DNA of 64,000 nucleotides from an uncultured Flavobacteriaceae bacterium (GTDB taxonomy: Bacteria > Bacteroidota > Bacteroidia > Flavobacteriales > Flavobacteriaceae). The stretch covers positions 62,001 to 126,000 of the forward strand of contig CANNCA010000001.1 in NCBI GenBank assembly GCA_947503005.1. Reading direction: 5' to 3'. The position numbers and the translations under genes were made by a program. The notes beneath the pieces are model-generated. The model worked only from the letters and a program-made list of their open reading frames with translations. It was not told where the DNA came from and did no database searches. Below are positions 1-8,258 of the stretch, in pieces (the stretch's first letter is position 1; each line of letters begins with the position of its first letter).

Positions 1-1303
1 TTACGTTCAAGGTAGCTGCATCTAAATCAGAACCAAATTTTGCAAAGGCTTCCAATTCACGGAACTGCGCTTGATCCAGTTTCAATGTGCCTGCCACTTT
101 TTTCATGGACTTGATTTGTGCGTTACCACCAACACGTGATACCGAAATACCCACGTTAATCGCTGGGCGAACCCCTTGGTTGAATAAATCTTGCTCTAAG
201 AAAATTTGTCCATCGGTAATCGAAATTACGTTTGTTGGAATATATGCCGAAACGTCACCAGCCTGTGTTTCAATGATAGGCAATGCAGTTAACGAACCAC
301 CCCCTTTTACCATTGGTTTTAACAAATCAGGCAAATCATTCATTTCTTTAGCAATGGCATCATCATTTATGATTTTTGCGGAACGTTCTAGCAAACGAGA
401 GTGTAGATAGAAAACATCCCCAGGATATGCTTCACGTCCCGGTGGTCTTCTTAACAAAAGAGACACCTCGCGATAAGCCACAGCCTGTTTTGATAAATCA
501 TCATAGATAATCAAAGCCGGGCGACCCGTATCACGGAAGTACTCACCAATCGCCGCACCGGCCATAGGAGCATATACCTGCATTGGTGCAGGATCAGATG
601 CATTCGCAGCAACTATTGTAGTGTAAGCCAAAGCACCTTTGTCCTCTAACGTTTGGGCAATACCTGCAACAGTAGAAGCTTTTTGTCCGATAGCTACGTA
701 AATACAATATACAGGTTCCCCTGCATCGTAAAATTCTTTTTGGTTCAAGATTGTATCGATACATACAGTTGTCTTACCGGTTTGACGGTCACCAATTACA
801 AGCTCCCGTTGTCCTCTACCTACCGGAATCATCGCATCAATTGCCTTAATACCTGTCTGTAGCGGTTCGGTCACCGGCTCGCGGAAGATTACACCTGGTG
901 CTTTACGCTCCAATGGCATTTCATAGGTTTCTCCAGAAATTGGACCCTTACCGTCGATTGGAACTCCCAATGTATTTACTACACGGCCAACAATACCTTC
1001 TCCAACATTGATAGAAGCAATTGTTTGCGTACGTTTTACAACGGAACCTTCTTTTACATCTCTTGAAGGACTCAACAAAACCACACCTACATTATCTTCT
1101 TCCAAGTTCAGTACGATCCCTTTCAATCCGCCTTCGAACTCAACCAATTCACCATACTCGGCATTTGCTAGTCCGTAGACACGGGCAATACCATCACCTA
1201 CTTGCAATACGGTTCCTACCTCATCTAATGAAGCAGTTGCTTCGAATCCTGATAATTGTTTCTTTAAAATTGCTGATACTTCAGCGGCTTTTACTCCTGC
1301 CAT
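1..1303 (-). CDS. atpA: ATP synthase F1 subunit alpha (C-terminus cut by window edge)
   Basis: This is the regulatory, non-catalytic nucleotide-binding subunit of the F1 head of ATP synthase, on the cytoplasmic side of the inner membrane. About 434 of the usual ~525 residues are present; the C-terminal helical domain lies beyond the left edge. The translation starts [10 protein letters not shown] at 1303, and the P-loop GDRQTGKT falls at residues 171-178, as in alpha subunits. It follows atpH by 63 bp as the last visible gene of the minus-strand atpBEFHA run. Family identity is certain from the beta-barrel, P-loop and the conserved stretch around [18 protein letters not shown]. The gamma subunit would be expected next, outside the window. 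Confidence 0.97.
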   Translation of the reverse strand, partial: MAGVKAAEVSAILKKQLSGFEATASLDEVGTVLQVGDGIARVYGLANAEYGELVEFEGGLKGIVLNLEEDNVGVVLLSPSRDVKEGSVVKRTQTIASINVGEGIVGRVVNTLGVPIDGKGPISGETYEMPLERKAPGVIFREPVTEPLQTGIKAIDAMIPVGRGQRELVIGDRQTGKTTVCIDTILNQKEFYDAGEPVYCIYVAIGQKASTVAGIAQTLEDKGALAYTTIVAANASDPAPMQVYAPMAGAAIGEYFRDTGRPALIIYDDLSKQAVAYREVSLLLRRPPGREAYPGDVFYLHSRLLERSAKIINDDAIAKEMNDLPDLLKPMVKGGGSLTALPIIETQAGDVSAYIPTNVISITDGQIFLEQDLFNQGVRPAINVGISVSRVGGNAQIKSMKKVAGTLKLDQAQFRELEAFAKFGSDLDAATLNV

Positions 1304-1366
1304 TTTTCTAAGATGTAAGACTTAAGACATTAGGCGTAAGACGCCTTTCTATGTCCAAAGTAATTA

Positions 1367-1906
1367 TTATAGACTATTTGTAAATTCTCTTTTTAAATTA
1401 CTCAACTTGTTCGCGATACTGGCGTCATATTGTAAATCTCCAACTCGCAATACAAATCCTCCGATGATATTTTCATCAACCTTGTTCTCTATGGTAACCG
1501 TGTTGCCCGTTAATTTACCTACTTGCGCTAATACTTTCTTTTCTAAATCAGCTGTCAGAGGCACGGCGGTTGTGACAAAGGCAACATCTTTTCCTTTCAG
1601 TTGCTCATTAAGAATGATATATTTTAAGGCCACTTCATTCAACATACCAATCCTTTTGTTGTCTACCAACATTGAAATTGTGCCTTCGGTTATTTTGCTA
1701 CAACCTTTAAAAACGCTTAATAATGCATCCCTTTTGTCTGAACCCTTTACCACAGGGTTCGCCAAGAAATCTTGAAGTTCTTTGTTTTCAGAAATCGTAC
1801 TTGATACCAAACGCATGTCTTTTTCGACAACATCGGTCGCCTTCTTCTCGCCCGCAAGGTTAAGAATGGCTTTAGCGTAACGTAAGGCTGCTCTTGAATC
1901 GCTCAT
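1367..1906 (-). CDS. atpH: ATP synthase F1 subunit delta
   Basis: This 179-residue protein is the OSCP/delta subunit, which sits on top of F1 and clamps the alpha3beta3 head to the b-subunit stalk. The N-terminal helical domain begins SDSRAALRYAKAIL, typical of delta, and the C-terminal part carries the family signature around NIIGGFVLRVGDLQYDASI. Length is normal (about 175-185). It lies 6 bp downstream of atpF and 63 bp upstream of atpA in the same operon, the standard F-type order. No anomaly seen. Confidence 0.95.
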   Translation of the reverse strand: MSDSRAALRYAKAILNLAGEKKATDVVEKDMRLVSSTISENKELQDFLANPVVKGSDKRDALLSVFKGCSKITEGTISMLVDNKRIGMLNEVALKYIILNEQLKGKDVAFVTTAVPLTADLEKKVLAQVGKLTGNTVTIENKVDENIIGGFVLRVGDLQYDASIANKLSNLKREFTNSL

Positions 1907-1912
1907 GCTTAC

Positions 1913-2413
1913 TTAGTTCAATTTGATATCTCCCAACATATCTTCGACCAACTTCAATTGCTTGTCTTTGTTCGATAGTTGTTCTTTGATAACCTTCTCC
2001 GCAATTTCTACGGAAAGGTTCGCTACTTGACTTTTGATATCGGCAACGGCTGCTTTCTTTTCACTCTCGATAGCGGCTTGCGCCTGCTTAATCATTTTGT
2101 CTCCTTCAGCTTTAGCCTGCTCTTTTGAATCTGCAATTAGTTTGTCCTTGATTTCACGGGCTTCTTTTAACATTGCCTCACGTTCTGCTCGTGCCTCTTT
2201 CAATAATTTTTCACTATCCGCAGTTACGTTTTGCATTTCTTTTTTTGCATCTTCCGCAGCAGCTAGAGCATTCTTAATACCTTCTTCTCTTTCGCTTACC
2301 GAATTAAGAATAGGTTTCCACGCAAATTTGCGAAGTAGCAATACCAAGCAGATAAACAATAGGGACTGCCAAAAAAACAATCCTAACGAAAAATCTTCAA
2401 TTAACTGATCCAT
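1913..2413 (-). CDS. atpF: ATP synthase F0 subunit b
   Basis: This 166-residue protein has one N-terminal membrane segment (about residues 10-28, around LGLFFWQSLLFICLVLLL) followed by a long, charged Ala/Lys/Glu-rich helix that forms the peripheral stalk. It holds the stator together between the a-subunit and delta/alpha. Length and architecture match bacterial b subunits, with the short insertion-free helix expected for a homodimer. It lies between atpE (78 bp upstream) and atpH (6 bp downstream). Confidence 0.95.
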   Translation of the reverse strand: MDQLIEDFSLGLFFWQSLLFICLVLLLRKFAWKPILNSVSEREEGIKNALAAAEDAKKEMQNVTADSEKLLKEARAEREAMLKEAREIKDKLIADSKEQAKAEGDKMIKQAQAAIESEKKAAVADIKSQVANLSVEIAEKVIKEQLSNKDKQLKLVEDMLGDIKLN

Positions 2414-2491
2414 AGTTATATATTCTTATTCGTTTAATTTTTAATAGTAACAAACGGTCATAACCAACCGTTACGACCGTTTGTTAGAGTT

Positions 2492-2698
2492 TTAACCTTC
2501 GATTTCAGTAGTTGCAAACAACGCTGCAAAACCGATACCTTCAATAAGCGCCGCTGCAATCAACATCGCTGTTTGGATCTTTCCGTAAGCTTCAGGCTGA
2601 CGAGCAATCGCTTCCATAGCTTGGCCACCGATCTTTCCGATACCTACACCAACACCGATTACAATTAATCCTGCACCTACAATTCTTGGAATTGTCAT
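2492..2698 (-). CDS. atpE: ATP synthase F0 subunit c
   Basis: This 68-residue double-membrane hairpin forms the rotating c-ring. The polar loop contains Arg33-Gln34-Pro35, and the ion-carrying carboxylate is Glu53 in ALIEGIGF. The residues after Glu53 are Gly-Ile, not the Ser/Thr that supports sodium coordination in known Na+-type c subunits, so proton coupling is the better reading (an inference from family knowledge). It is separated from atpB by a 75-bp gap holding a GC-rich inverted repeat. Confidence 0.96.
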   Translation of the reverse strand: MTIPRIVGAGLIVIGVGVGIGKIGGQAMEAIARQPEAYGKIQTAMLIAAALIEGIGFAALFATTEIEG

Positions 2699-2735
2699 AA
2701 CATATATGTATTAAAAATTAAACATTCAAACTAGA

Positions 2736-2761
2736 GATTCCCGCCTTCGCGAGAATGACAC
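2736..2761. repeat. REP-like GC-rich inverted repeat inside the atp operon
   Basis: The stretch ATTCCCGCCTTCGCGAGAAT (2737-2756) is a near-perfect dyad in the atpB-atpE gap. A sister copy, ATTTCCGCCTCCGCGGGAAT, lies at 60877-60896 next to the OmpH gene. It is GC-rich against AT-rich surroundings, as expected for dispersed repetitive extragenic palindromes. As RNA it would form a stem between the atpB and atpE coding regions. Confidence 0.6.
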
Positions 2762-2773
2762 TAAAAAACTTTT

Positions 2774-3892
2774 TTAATGTGCTTCTGCATGGTCATGCTC
2801 TTCCGAGGCAAAACCGAAATACAATGCAGAAAGCATGGTAAATATATACGCCTGTAAAAGCGCAACTAATATCTCAATCAATGAAATGGCAAACGCCAAG
2901 CCGAAAGACAATGGACTACCTATCCAACTTTTAAAAATGAACATCAACCCGATCAAACTCATCACTACGATATGACCTGCTTGCATATTCGCATACAAAC
3001 GAATCAATAGCGAAAAAGGCTTAATGAAAATTCCCAATATTTCAATAGGGATTAATATAATGTATAAAGGAATCTTTCCGTACCAAGGCATCGAATCTCC
3101 TAATGGATCGAAAAGGTGTTTCCAGTAATCTTTTGTGCCTGTTAAATTGGTCAGCAAAAAAGTTACGATTGCCAAGGCAGTTGTAACAGCAATATTTCCT
3201 GTAACGTTTACACCCAATGGTGTCAAACCAAACATGTTCAAAAACCAAATAAAGAAAAACACGGTCAATAAGAAAGGCATGTATTTTTTATATCGTTTTT
3301 CGCCAATGTTCGCGATAGCAATATCATCTCTTATATAAAGTACAATAGGTTCAAAGAAACGACCGATTCCTTTTGGAATGCTTCCGTTCTTCGCATACGA
3401 CTTTGCCAAACTGCTGAATAACCAAAACATCAAAAGACCCACAATAAATATCATGACGACACCTTTGGTAATCGAAAGGTCTAGAGGTTTTTCGTTAGTC
3501 GCATGATGCTTTTCATCATAATTGATGGTTCCTGAAGCATCAGTTTTATAAATTTTACTGTGATACAATTTATAGTAGTTTCCGTCAACCTCAGCAACAG
3601 TTTCTCCATGATGAAATTTTGAAGAGGAGAATACTTTCAAACCGTTATCCCAAAGAATAACAGGAAGTGGAAAACCTATATGTTTTTTAGTCCCATCTTC
3701 TTGCTTAATAGAAAACAATGAAAAATCGTGAGAATCTTTAAGGTGATGACCAATATATTCGGTGATTTCTGTCTTGAGGTCTTTTTCTCCCTCTCCTTCA
3801 CTTTCCTTCATGCTCGCAAACGCAGTATTGCTAATAAAAAGTGATGTAACAAAAAGAAGTTTAATTAGAAGTGTACTTCGCATATCGCTCAA
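2774..3892 (-). CDS. atpB: ATP synthase F0 subunit a with long periplasmic N-terminal extension
   Basis: The C-terminal ~230 residues are a canonical a subunit: multiple membrane helices and the essential Arg in the helix containing LLIRLYANMQAGH, which works against the c-ring glutamate. The 372-residue length exceeds the ~230-270 usual in proteobacteria. The extra ~130 residues start with a signal-peptide-like segment (residues 1-27) and a His/Lys/Glu-rich soluble region, an arrangement known in Bacteroidota. A TACATTTG promoter box at 3918-3925 sits about 21 bp upstream of the start. ATG at 3892 was kept; an in-frame ATG three codons later is an alternative. Confidence 0.95.
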   Translation of the reverse strand: MSDMRSTLLIKLLFVTSLFISNTAFASMKESEGEGEKDLKTEITEYIGHHLKDSHDFSLFSIKQEDGTKKHIGFPLPVILWDNGLKVFSSSKFHHGETVAEVDGNYYKLYHSKIYKTDASGTINYDEKHHATNEKPLDLSITKGVVMIFIVGLLMFWLFSSLAKSYAKNGSIPKGIGRFFEPIVLYIRDDIAIANIGEKRYKKYMPFLLTVFFFIWFLNMFGLTPLGVNVTGNIAVTTALAIVTFLLTNLTGTKDYWKHLFDPLGDSMPWYGKIPLYIILIPIEILGIFIKPFSLLIRLYANMQAGHIVVMSLIGLMFIFKSWIGSPLSFGLAFAISLIEILVALLQAYIFTMLSALYFGFASEEHDHAEAH

Positions 3893-3917
3893 AAATATCG
3901 GTCCCTAAAAATCGCTG

Positions 3918-3925
3918 CAAATGTA
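3918..3925 (-). promoter_or_regulatory. -7 promoter box (TACATTTG) for atpB operon
   Basis: The minus strand reads TACATTTG, an exact match to the Bacteroidota sigma-A -7 consensus TAnnTTTG. It is placed to start transcription about 20 nt before atpB. No good -33 TTTG was seen at the expected distance, so strength is uncertain. Confidence 0.5.
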
Positions 3926-3999
3926 AGGTATAATCACAAAAGGAAAAAACCATTTCAGCTTTTATTTTTTAGGATTGACAAAGCCTGAAAAACCTGCCT

Positions 4000-4386
4000 T
4001 TAATCGATTTCGTTAAGCAGTTTAACGAGTGCCAGAGTCTCGAAAATCAAACAGGCAATATATGGAACGAAGAAGGTGAAGAATTCTATCTTTGAAAGAC
4101 CCCCGTCTTGCTCAAAAAGCGGATTGAAAATCAGAAAGTATATAACAAATTTCAGGGTGCTTCCGAACAAAAATACAAAGCCGAGATTTTTGTTTTGCTT
4201 TCTGGCGAGTGTTACCATCATATAATAAATGGCCACGGCCATGGCGACATTTATGATATACCCCATTAAAATCAAATCAATAGGAATATCAATATTTCTT
4301 GCGAATAAAAACCCACTATGCAAAAGGGCCAGAAACAGCAATGTGCCGCTTAATTGAAGTGTGAAGGAAATTATCTTTTTGTCCAA
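4000..4386 (-). CDS. Small four-helix membrane protein (DUF6168-like) upstream of atpB
   Basis: This 128-residue protein has about four hydrophobic segments (roughly residues 8-28, 36-60, 70-88 and 100-122) and ends in a short charged tail. It occupies the place where AtpI is found in other bacteria, directly after the AtpZ-like gene (1 bp gap) and before atpB. I recognise it as the DUF6168-type protein of flavobacteria from position and pattern; no function is established. An AtpI-like role in c-ring assembly or ion uptake is only an inference from context. Confidence 0.7.
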   Translation of the reverse strand: MDKKIISFTLQLSGTLLFLALLHSGFLFARNIDIPIDLILMGYIINVAMAVAIYYMMVTLARKQNKNLGFVFLFGSTLKFVIYFLIFNPLFEQDGGLSKIEFFTFFVPYIACLIFETLALVKLLNEID

Positions 4387-4387
4387 G

Positions 4388-4603
4388 TCAGGGATTTAAA
4401 TTTTTAGTTTGCTTAATCACCAAATACATTGAAACTACTACTGCAAAAAGGGTCAAGACAATCGTAAATGTGTTGTTGTCTTTTTGATACTTTTCATCCA
4501 ACCAACCACCGAACCATGAACCCAAATAAATTAGCACCCCCATTTGAACCGCAATTCCGGTCAAACTGAGCCAATACTTCGCTTTATTCTTAGGTTTAGT
4601 CAT
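4388..4603 (-). CDS. AtpZ/AtpI-family small membrane protein
   Basis: The 71-residue product starts MTKPKNKAKYWLSLTGIA at 4603 and has two membrane helices separated by GSWFGGWLDEKYQ, the Gly/Asp pattern of the AtpZ/AtpI family (c-ring assembly or Mg/Ca uptake accessory of ATP synthase). A longer in-frame reading to 4720 exists, but its extra 39 residues are aromatic, low-quality sequence in the intergenic gap, so the short start was chosen. It lies 1 bp from the next gene. Confidence 0.8.
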   Translation of the reverse strand: MTKPKNKAKYWLSLTGIAVQMGVLIYLGSWFGGWLDEKYQKDNNTFTIVLTLFAVVVSMYLVIKQTKNLNP

Positions 4604-4752
4604 CGATTCTTTTACGCTGTTTTGGTAAAAGTACCCAAAATAAAAATTGCCATACGACCTTATCGAATGACAATTATTAATAAATATTATATAATTACAG
4701 AGGTAACTATTTCTTTTCACCTCATATTAAGAGCAACAAACAAAATACTTAT

Positions 4753-5256
4753 TTAGGAAGCTTTTGCTGGTCCATTGCCGGAGCTAGAGCCCGAACTAGA
4801 GCTAGAACTACTACTTAAAGAGGACTTAAATCCACCTGAAGATGATGAACCTGTATTCGAACTTGCGCTTGAACTACTACCACTTAAAGAACCTCCTTTT
4901 CCTTTCATGGTACAAGAGGCATTGAAAGTAGCGCCTGGTTCCACCGCTAATTTGGTTACCGCAACAGTACCTTCTATTACCGCCGATGATTTTAACGAGA
5001 GTAAATCTGAAACCAAAAGTTCTCCGTTAAAACTACCTTCGATATCTGCATTTACGCACTCTACTTTTCCGTGGATGTAGCCATCTTTACCGATTACCAC
5101 TTTACCTGAAGTCTTTACGTTGCCGTCTAATTTTCCGTCTATTCGAAAATCAGCTTCAGAGACGATATCTCCCTTAATCTTAGTGTTTTTTTCTATTCTG
5201 TTAGGTTGTCCTCCGATTTCGTTCATAGTTCTAGGTTTTTTGTTGTCTGAAAACAT
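4753..5256 (-). CDS. Bactofilin (polymer-forming cytoskeletal protein)
   Basis: This 167-residue protein carries a bactofilin beta-helix core (about residues 18-118), seen as regular short repeats of the type G-x-I/V plus hydrophobic, for example the stretch containing DFRIDGKLDGNVKTSGKVVI. Bactofilins polymerise into membrane-associated filaments that position cell-wall or motility machinery. The last ~47 residues are almost only Ser and Gly, an unusually long low-complexity tail. It is 7 bp downstream of sprE, so the two are probably co-transcribed. Confidence 0.9.
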   Translation of the reverse strand: MFSDNKKPRTMNEIGGQPNRIEKNTKIKGDIVSEADFRIDGKLDGNVKTSGKVVIGKDGYIHGKVECVNADIEGSFNGELLVSDLLSLKSSAVIEGTVAVTKLAVEPGATFNASCTMKGKGGSLSGSSSSASSNTGSSSSGGFKSSLSSSSSSSSGSSSGNGPAKAS

Positions 5257-5263
5257 TATTCAT

Positions 5264-7819
5264 TTAGGGTTTTGGGGTTAAAACTGTATTCTTATATTCT
5301 GCTAAATTCTTATGTACTTGAATTATTTTATAGTTCGACGATAGAATCACAAATCGGGGATTTTTAATCCTATAGTCTTTATTTTTTTCTATCAATTCTG
5401 AGTAACCTAGCGCTCTATCTTTTGATTCAAAGCCATGTACGATTACAAATTGGTCTTCCAAGGTATAAATATCTTTTGAAACTACGTTCTTATATTTTAA
5501 ATCTTTTATCGATTTTTCTAAGGATTCTTTCAATTTTAACGCTTCATCGTTTTTAGACCGCTTAAAAGGAAAGACTACCTTCCAATTTCCTGATCCTGTG
5601 GAACCTACCTCGGCCGAAAATTCTTTGGGCTCTAGTTTTACCAGTTGTTCGGCAACCATTTCCTCAGCTTTCTTTCCTTCTGGATTATTGGGATAGGTCA
5701 AAGCCACATAATTCAATGCTTCCTTAAATTCCTCGAAACCATTCAACCTACCAATCGCATTTGCTTTTAGCATTTCGAATTTAGGAACGATAGGGTCACC
5801 GGTATATCTATTAATATTCTCCTCTGCCCCTGTTATTACTTGCAAGAATTCTTGATTACGGTACTTTTCAAATAGCTTATTGTATCGAGCATCAGGACTG
5901 TCTTCATTTTCTGCCAAAACAGCCTGTGGGTTCAGTAAAATCTCAGCATATCGTGATGAAGGATGATTTTGGATAATATCATTCTTCATGGTCTCCGCCA
6001 AAGTACTTTTTTCCTCTTCGTAAATCTTATACAGGTTGTATTTGGATGGAAGTATCAATCGCTCTTCAGGATTGGATGCCAAAACATCCTCCAACTTACC
6101 GGAAGCCAACATATTTTCTTTGAACTTTTCCTTATAAATTAGTCCCAATTGGTAATTGGCGAAGTTTCGACCTGTGTTCAAGCTGTCGATTATTGCAACA
6201 TCAGTAGGGATTTTATCGATATAAAAATCAACAGAATACTTTTCTTCATCCGTTGGGCCTGAACTTAAACTGTCATTGGCAGCAACTGCTTCATCATCGG
6301 TTTGTGACGGTAATGCCCTTGCCTTGTTGCTCCAGCGCCAATCATCGGCCAGTTCGCGATTTCCCCATCGATTCGTAAAATCATTTTTGCCAAAACCTAG
6401 GCTTTGAATGTTGTAGAAATAGAATTTACCTTTGTTTTCCTTACCACCTTTCGAATCTCCAAAAGCAGCAAAACTTGCCGTGATTTTTTCTTCAGCGGCT
6501 TTGGCAGCTTCTTCCTCAGCCTTTTTCATATCGTCAATAAAACTCTGAAAATACGTGACTTGTTCCTCTTTTGGCATGTTGTAAAGGGTAATCACACTAT
6601 CTGCATACTGCACGATATCCTCGTACTTAATCACATCCTCCAAGTTGTCGAGCTTCTTTTTAGTAGTTCTGTACTTTTTTGTATTCTCCTTCAGGTTGGT
6701 CAGCATACTGTCATAGTAAGCACCTGCTACCTTGTATTGGTTCTCGTCGAAGTTATATTCCGCTAGGTTTTCATAATTGAGCGCGTTCAGTTTTGGCTCG
6801 TTCTGTGTAGCACGCAGTGATTTGTTGAAATAAACCAGCGCAAGACTATCCGAAGTATTTTCCAAATGAAATTCGGCCACTTGTCTATAGATCTTATCCA
6901 AAAACGGGCGATTTTCACGGTTCTCTTCTAAATCGGTCAAGTATTCGAATACTTCTTCCTTGTTATCATCGGTAATTTCAATATTCCTAATTTTCTGAAT
7001 TTCGGAATTGATCATGTATACCCTTGGTGACTTTCGATTCAGGTCGATAACCTTGTCAAATGCGTAATTCGCACTGTCTTTGTATCCTAATTGATTGTAT
7101 AGTTGACCGATAATGTAGTAGTACCGTCCTTTTTCCGGGTTTTTTTTGGTGTAGTGCCCCGCAATCTTCAAATTCTGTATAGCGGTATCAGGAGCTTTCA
7201 GATTGATAAAGGCCTGTGCCATCATCGCCCTTGCATCAGCGTATTCCTGATCTTTTAAATCTTCATATTTCAGCAGGCGCTTTAAGTTTTTAAGGGCCAA
7301 TTCTTCATTTTCAAGTCGAATATTGACCTTTTCACGCCAAATATGGGCTTCATTGAGTTTGTCGCTGTAAGTATATTTTTTGATAATGTAGTTGAACGCT
7401 TCCAATGCTGGAATATAACGTTGGTCAAAATACCTTGCCTTACCCAATAACAGAAAAGCTTCATCGGTTTGTGGGTTGCGCTCTTCATCTTTGATGTCCA
7501 TACTGTGTTTCTGTATGGCCTTCGTAGCTTTTTCCTCTGCAATAATAAAGTTGGGGTTGTTGTCTTCGGAATCAAGTCTGATTTCTTCGGTTACTTCGAG
7601 ACGTTCTACAGGAAGTATCTCCCAATAGTCATCTTTGTATCCTGTATTAAGTTCTTCACGCCCTGTTTCAAACGCAATGTTGCCATTATACAACACATTG
7701 TATTTGGTGTTTAAGGCGTGCCAGTTACGGTTAATGAATTTATCTTTTTTTACCGAACAGGCATTAAAAAGAAGGACCCCAATAAAAGCTGTTATAAAAA
7801 GTTTGATTCGAAAGTTCAA
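5264..7819 (-). CDS. sprE: Type IX secretion/gliding TPR lipoprotein SprE (PorW)
   Basis: This 851-residue lipoprotein has a lipobox ending at Cys21 (LLFNAC), followed by the characteristic start KKDKFINRNWHALNTKYNVL. Multiple TPR-like helix pairs occupy about residues 100-400, and a second helical repeat region about 560-740. SprE/PorW is a periplasmic-side lipoprotein required for the type IX secretion system and gliding in Bacteroidota. Size, lipobox and N-terminal sequence fit that family well. It is the first gene of a run with bactofilin and the ATP synthase genes. No promoter was identified with confidence. Confidence 0.87.
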   Translation of the reverse strand: MNFRIKLFITAFIGVLLFNACSVKKDKFINRNWHALNTKYNVLYNGNIAFETGREELNTGYKDDYWEILPVERLEVTEEIRLDSEDNNPNFIIAEEKATKAIQKHSMDIKDEERNPQTDEAFLLLGKARYFDQRYIPALEAFNYIIKKYTYSDKLNEAHIWREKVNIRLENEELALKNLKRLLKYEDLKDQEYADARAMMAQAFINLKAPDTAIQNLKIAGHYTKKNPEKGRYYYIIGQLYNQLGYKDSANYAFDKVIDLNRKSPRVYMINSEIQKIRNIEITDDNKEEVFEYLTDLEENRENRPFLDKIYRQVAEFHLENTSDSLALVYFNKSLRATQNEPKLNALNYENLAEYNFDENQYKVAGAYYDSMLTNLKENTKKYRTTKKKLDNLEDVIKYEDIVQYADSVITLYNMPKEEQVTYFQSFIDDMKKAEEEAAKAAEEKITASFAAFGDSKGGKENKGKFYFYNIQSLGFGKNDFTNRWGNRELADDWRWSNKARALPSQTDDEAVAANDSLSSGPTDEEKYSVDFYIDKIPTDVAIIDSLNTGRNFANYQLGLIYKEKFKENMLASGKLEDVLASNPEERLILPSKYNLYKIYEEEKSTLAETMKNDIIQNHPSSRYAEILLNPQAVLAENEDSPDARYNKLFEKYRNQEFLQVITGAEENINRYTGDPIVPKFEMLKANAIGRLNGFEEFKEALNYVALTYPNNPEGKKAEEMVAEQLVKLEPKEFSAEVGSTGSGNWKVVFPFKRSKNDEALKLKESLEKSIKDLKYKNVVSKDIYTLEDQFVIVHGFESKDRALGYSELIEKNKDYRIKNPRFVILSSNYKIIQVHKNLAEYKNTVLTPKP

Positions 7820-7906
7820 AATTGCATGTATTCGTCTGTAAACTTAACTGAAAAAGAACGGGATTATTATGTGGTTCATCGATAAAATGCATTCTTTCAA
7901 CTTTGT

Positions 7907-8158
7907 TCAAAACCAAAAGCATTCCGCCTTTTTAAATTTAAAGTTCTCAGGGCTATTGAAGCGATAATTTATACGGTCTTTTAGAATGGTCCAAAAAAAA
8001 AGGAAAGAATTAAAGTCAAAAAACTCGCATCGATTGATCTTTATAACAAACCAGTGGGTCGGTTCAATGCTCATATCAGCGATTAAAGTGCTATCTATTT
8101 GTATTTCAAAGCTTTTTTTTGGCCTAAAATCGATACGTTTTGAATTATGCCCCTCCAT
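7907..8158 (-). CDS. Doubtful small ORF, 83 aa
   Basis: The frame starts MEGHNSKRIDFRPKKSFEI and is rich in Phe, Ile, Asn and Lys. I do not recognise it. The composition could be a real small protein or a decayed fragment, but the AT-rich gap also yields such frames by chance, and other frames overlap it. No promoter box precedes it; the dyad at 8170-8189 lies just upstream. Confidence 0.2.
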   Translation of the reverse strand: MEGHNSKRIDFRPKKSFEIQIDSTLIADMSIEPTHWFVIKINRCEFFDFNSFLFFWTILKDRINYRFNSPENFKFKKAECFWF

Positions 8159-8169
8159 TTACATGCAAA

Positions 8170-8189
8170 AACAAACCATGCGGTTTGTT
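8170..8189. promoter_or_regulatory. Perfect 8-bp dyad, possible operator
   Basis: AACAAACC and GGTTTGTT flank a 4-nt spacer. The right arm with flanks (CGGTTTGTTC) recurs exactly at 14609-14618, upstream of the TetR gene. No T-run follows, so a terminator is unlikely. Function unknown. Confidence 0.3.
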
Positions 8190-8258
8190 CCTTAAATTTA
8201 AAAAGAAAGTTTGCATAGGGGTTTTCAACGTACCAGAAAGGGAGTCAAAAAGAAAAAT

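Larger units (their letters stand above)
7820..8258. other. Intergenic region with one doubtful ORF and one dyad
   Basis: This 439-bp space holds no gene that I recognise. A minus-strand 83-codon frame (7907-8158) is readable but lacks homology I can name. The dyad AACAAACC-4-GGTTTGTT lies at 8170-8189. No convincing terminator was found for the sigma-factor gene that ends at 8259. Confidence 0.5.

Noticed and set aside
87-410. Open frame on the plus strand across atpA
   Set aside because: Antisense shadow of atpA; the minus-strand protein is highly conserved and explains the openness.
4604-4720. N-terminal extension of the AtpZ-like gene
   Set aside because: The extra 39 residues are low-quality AT-rich translation; the family start MTKPKNK fits at 4603.
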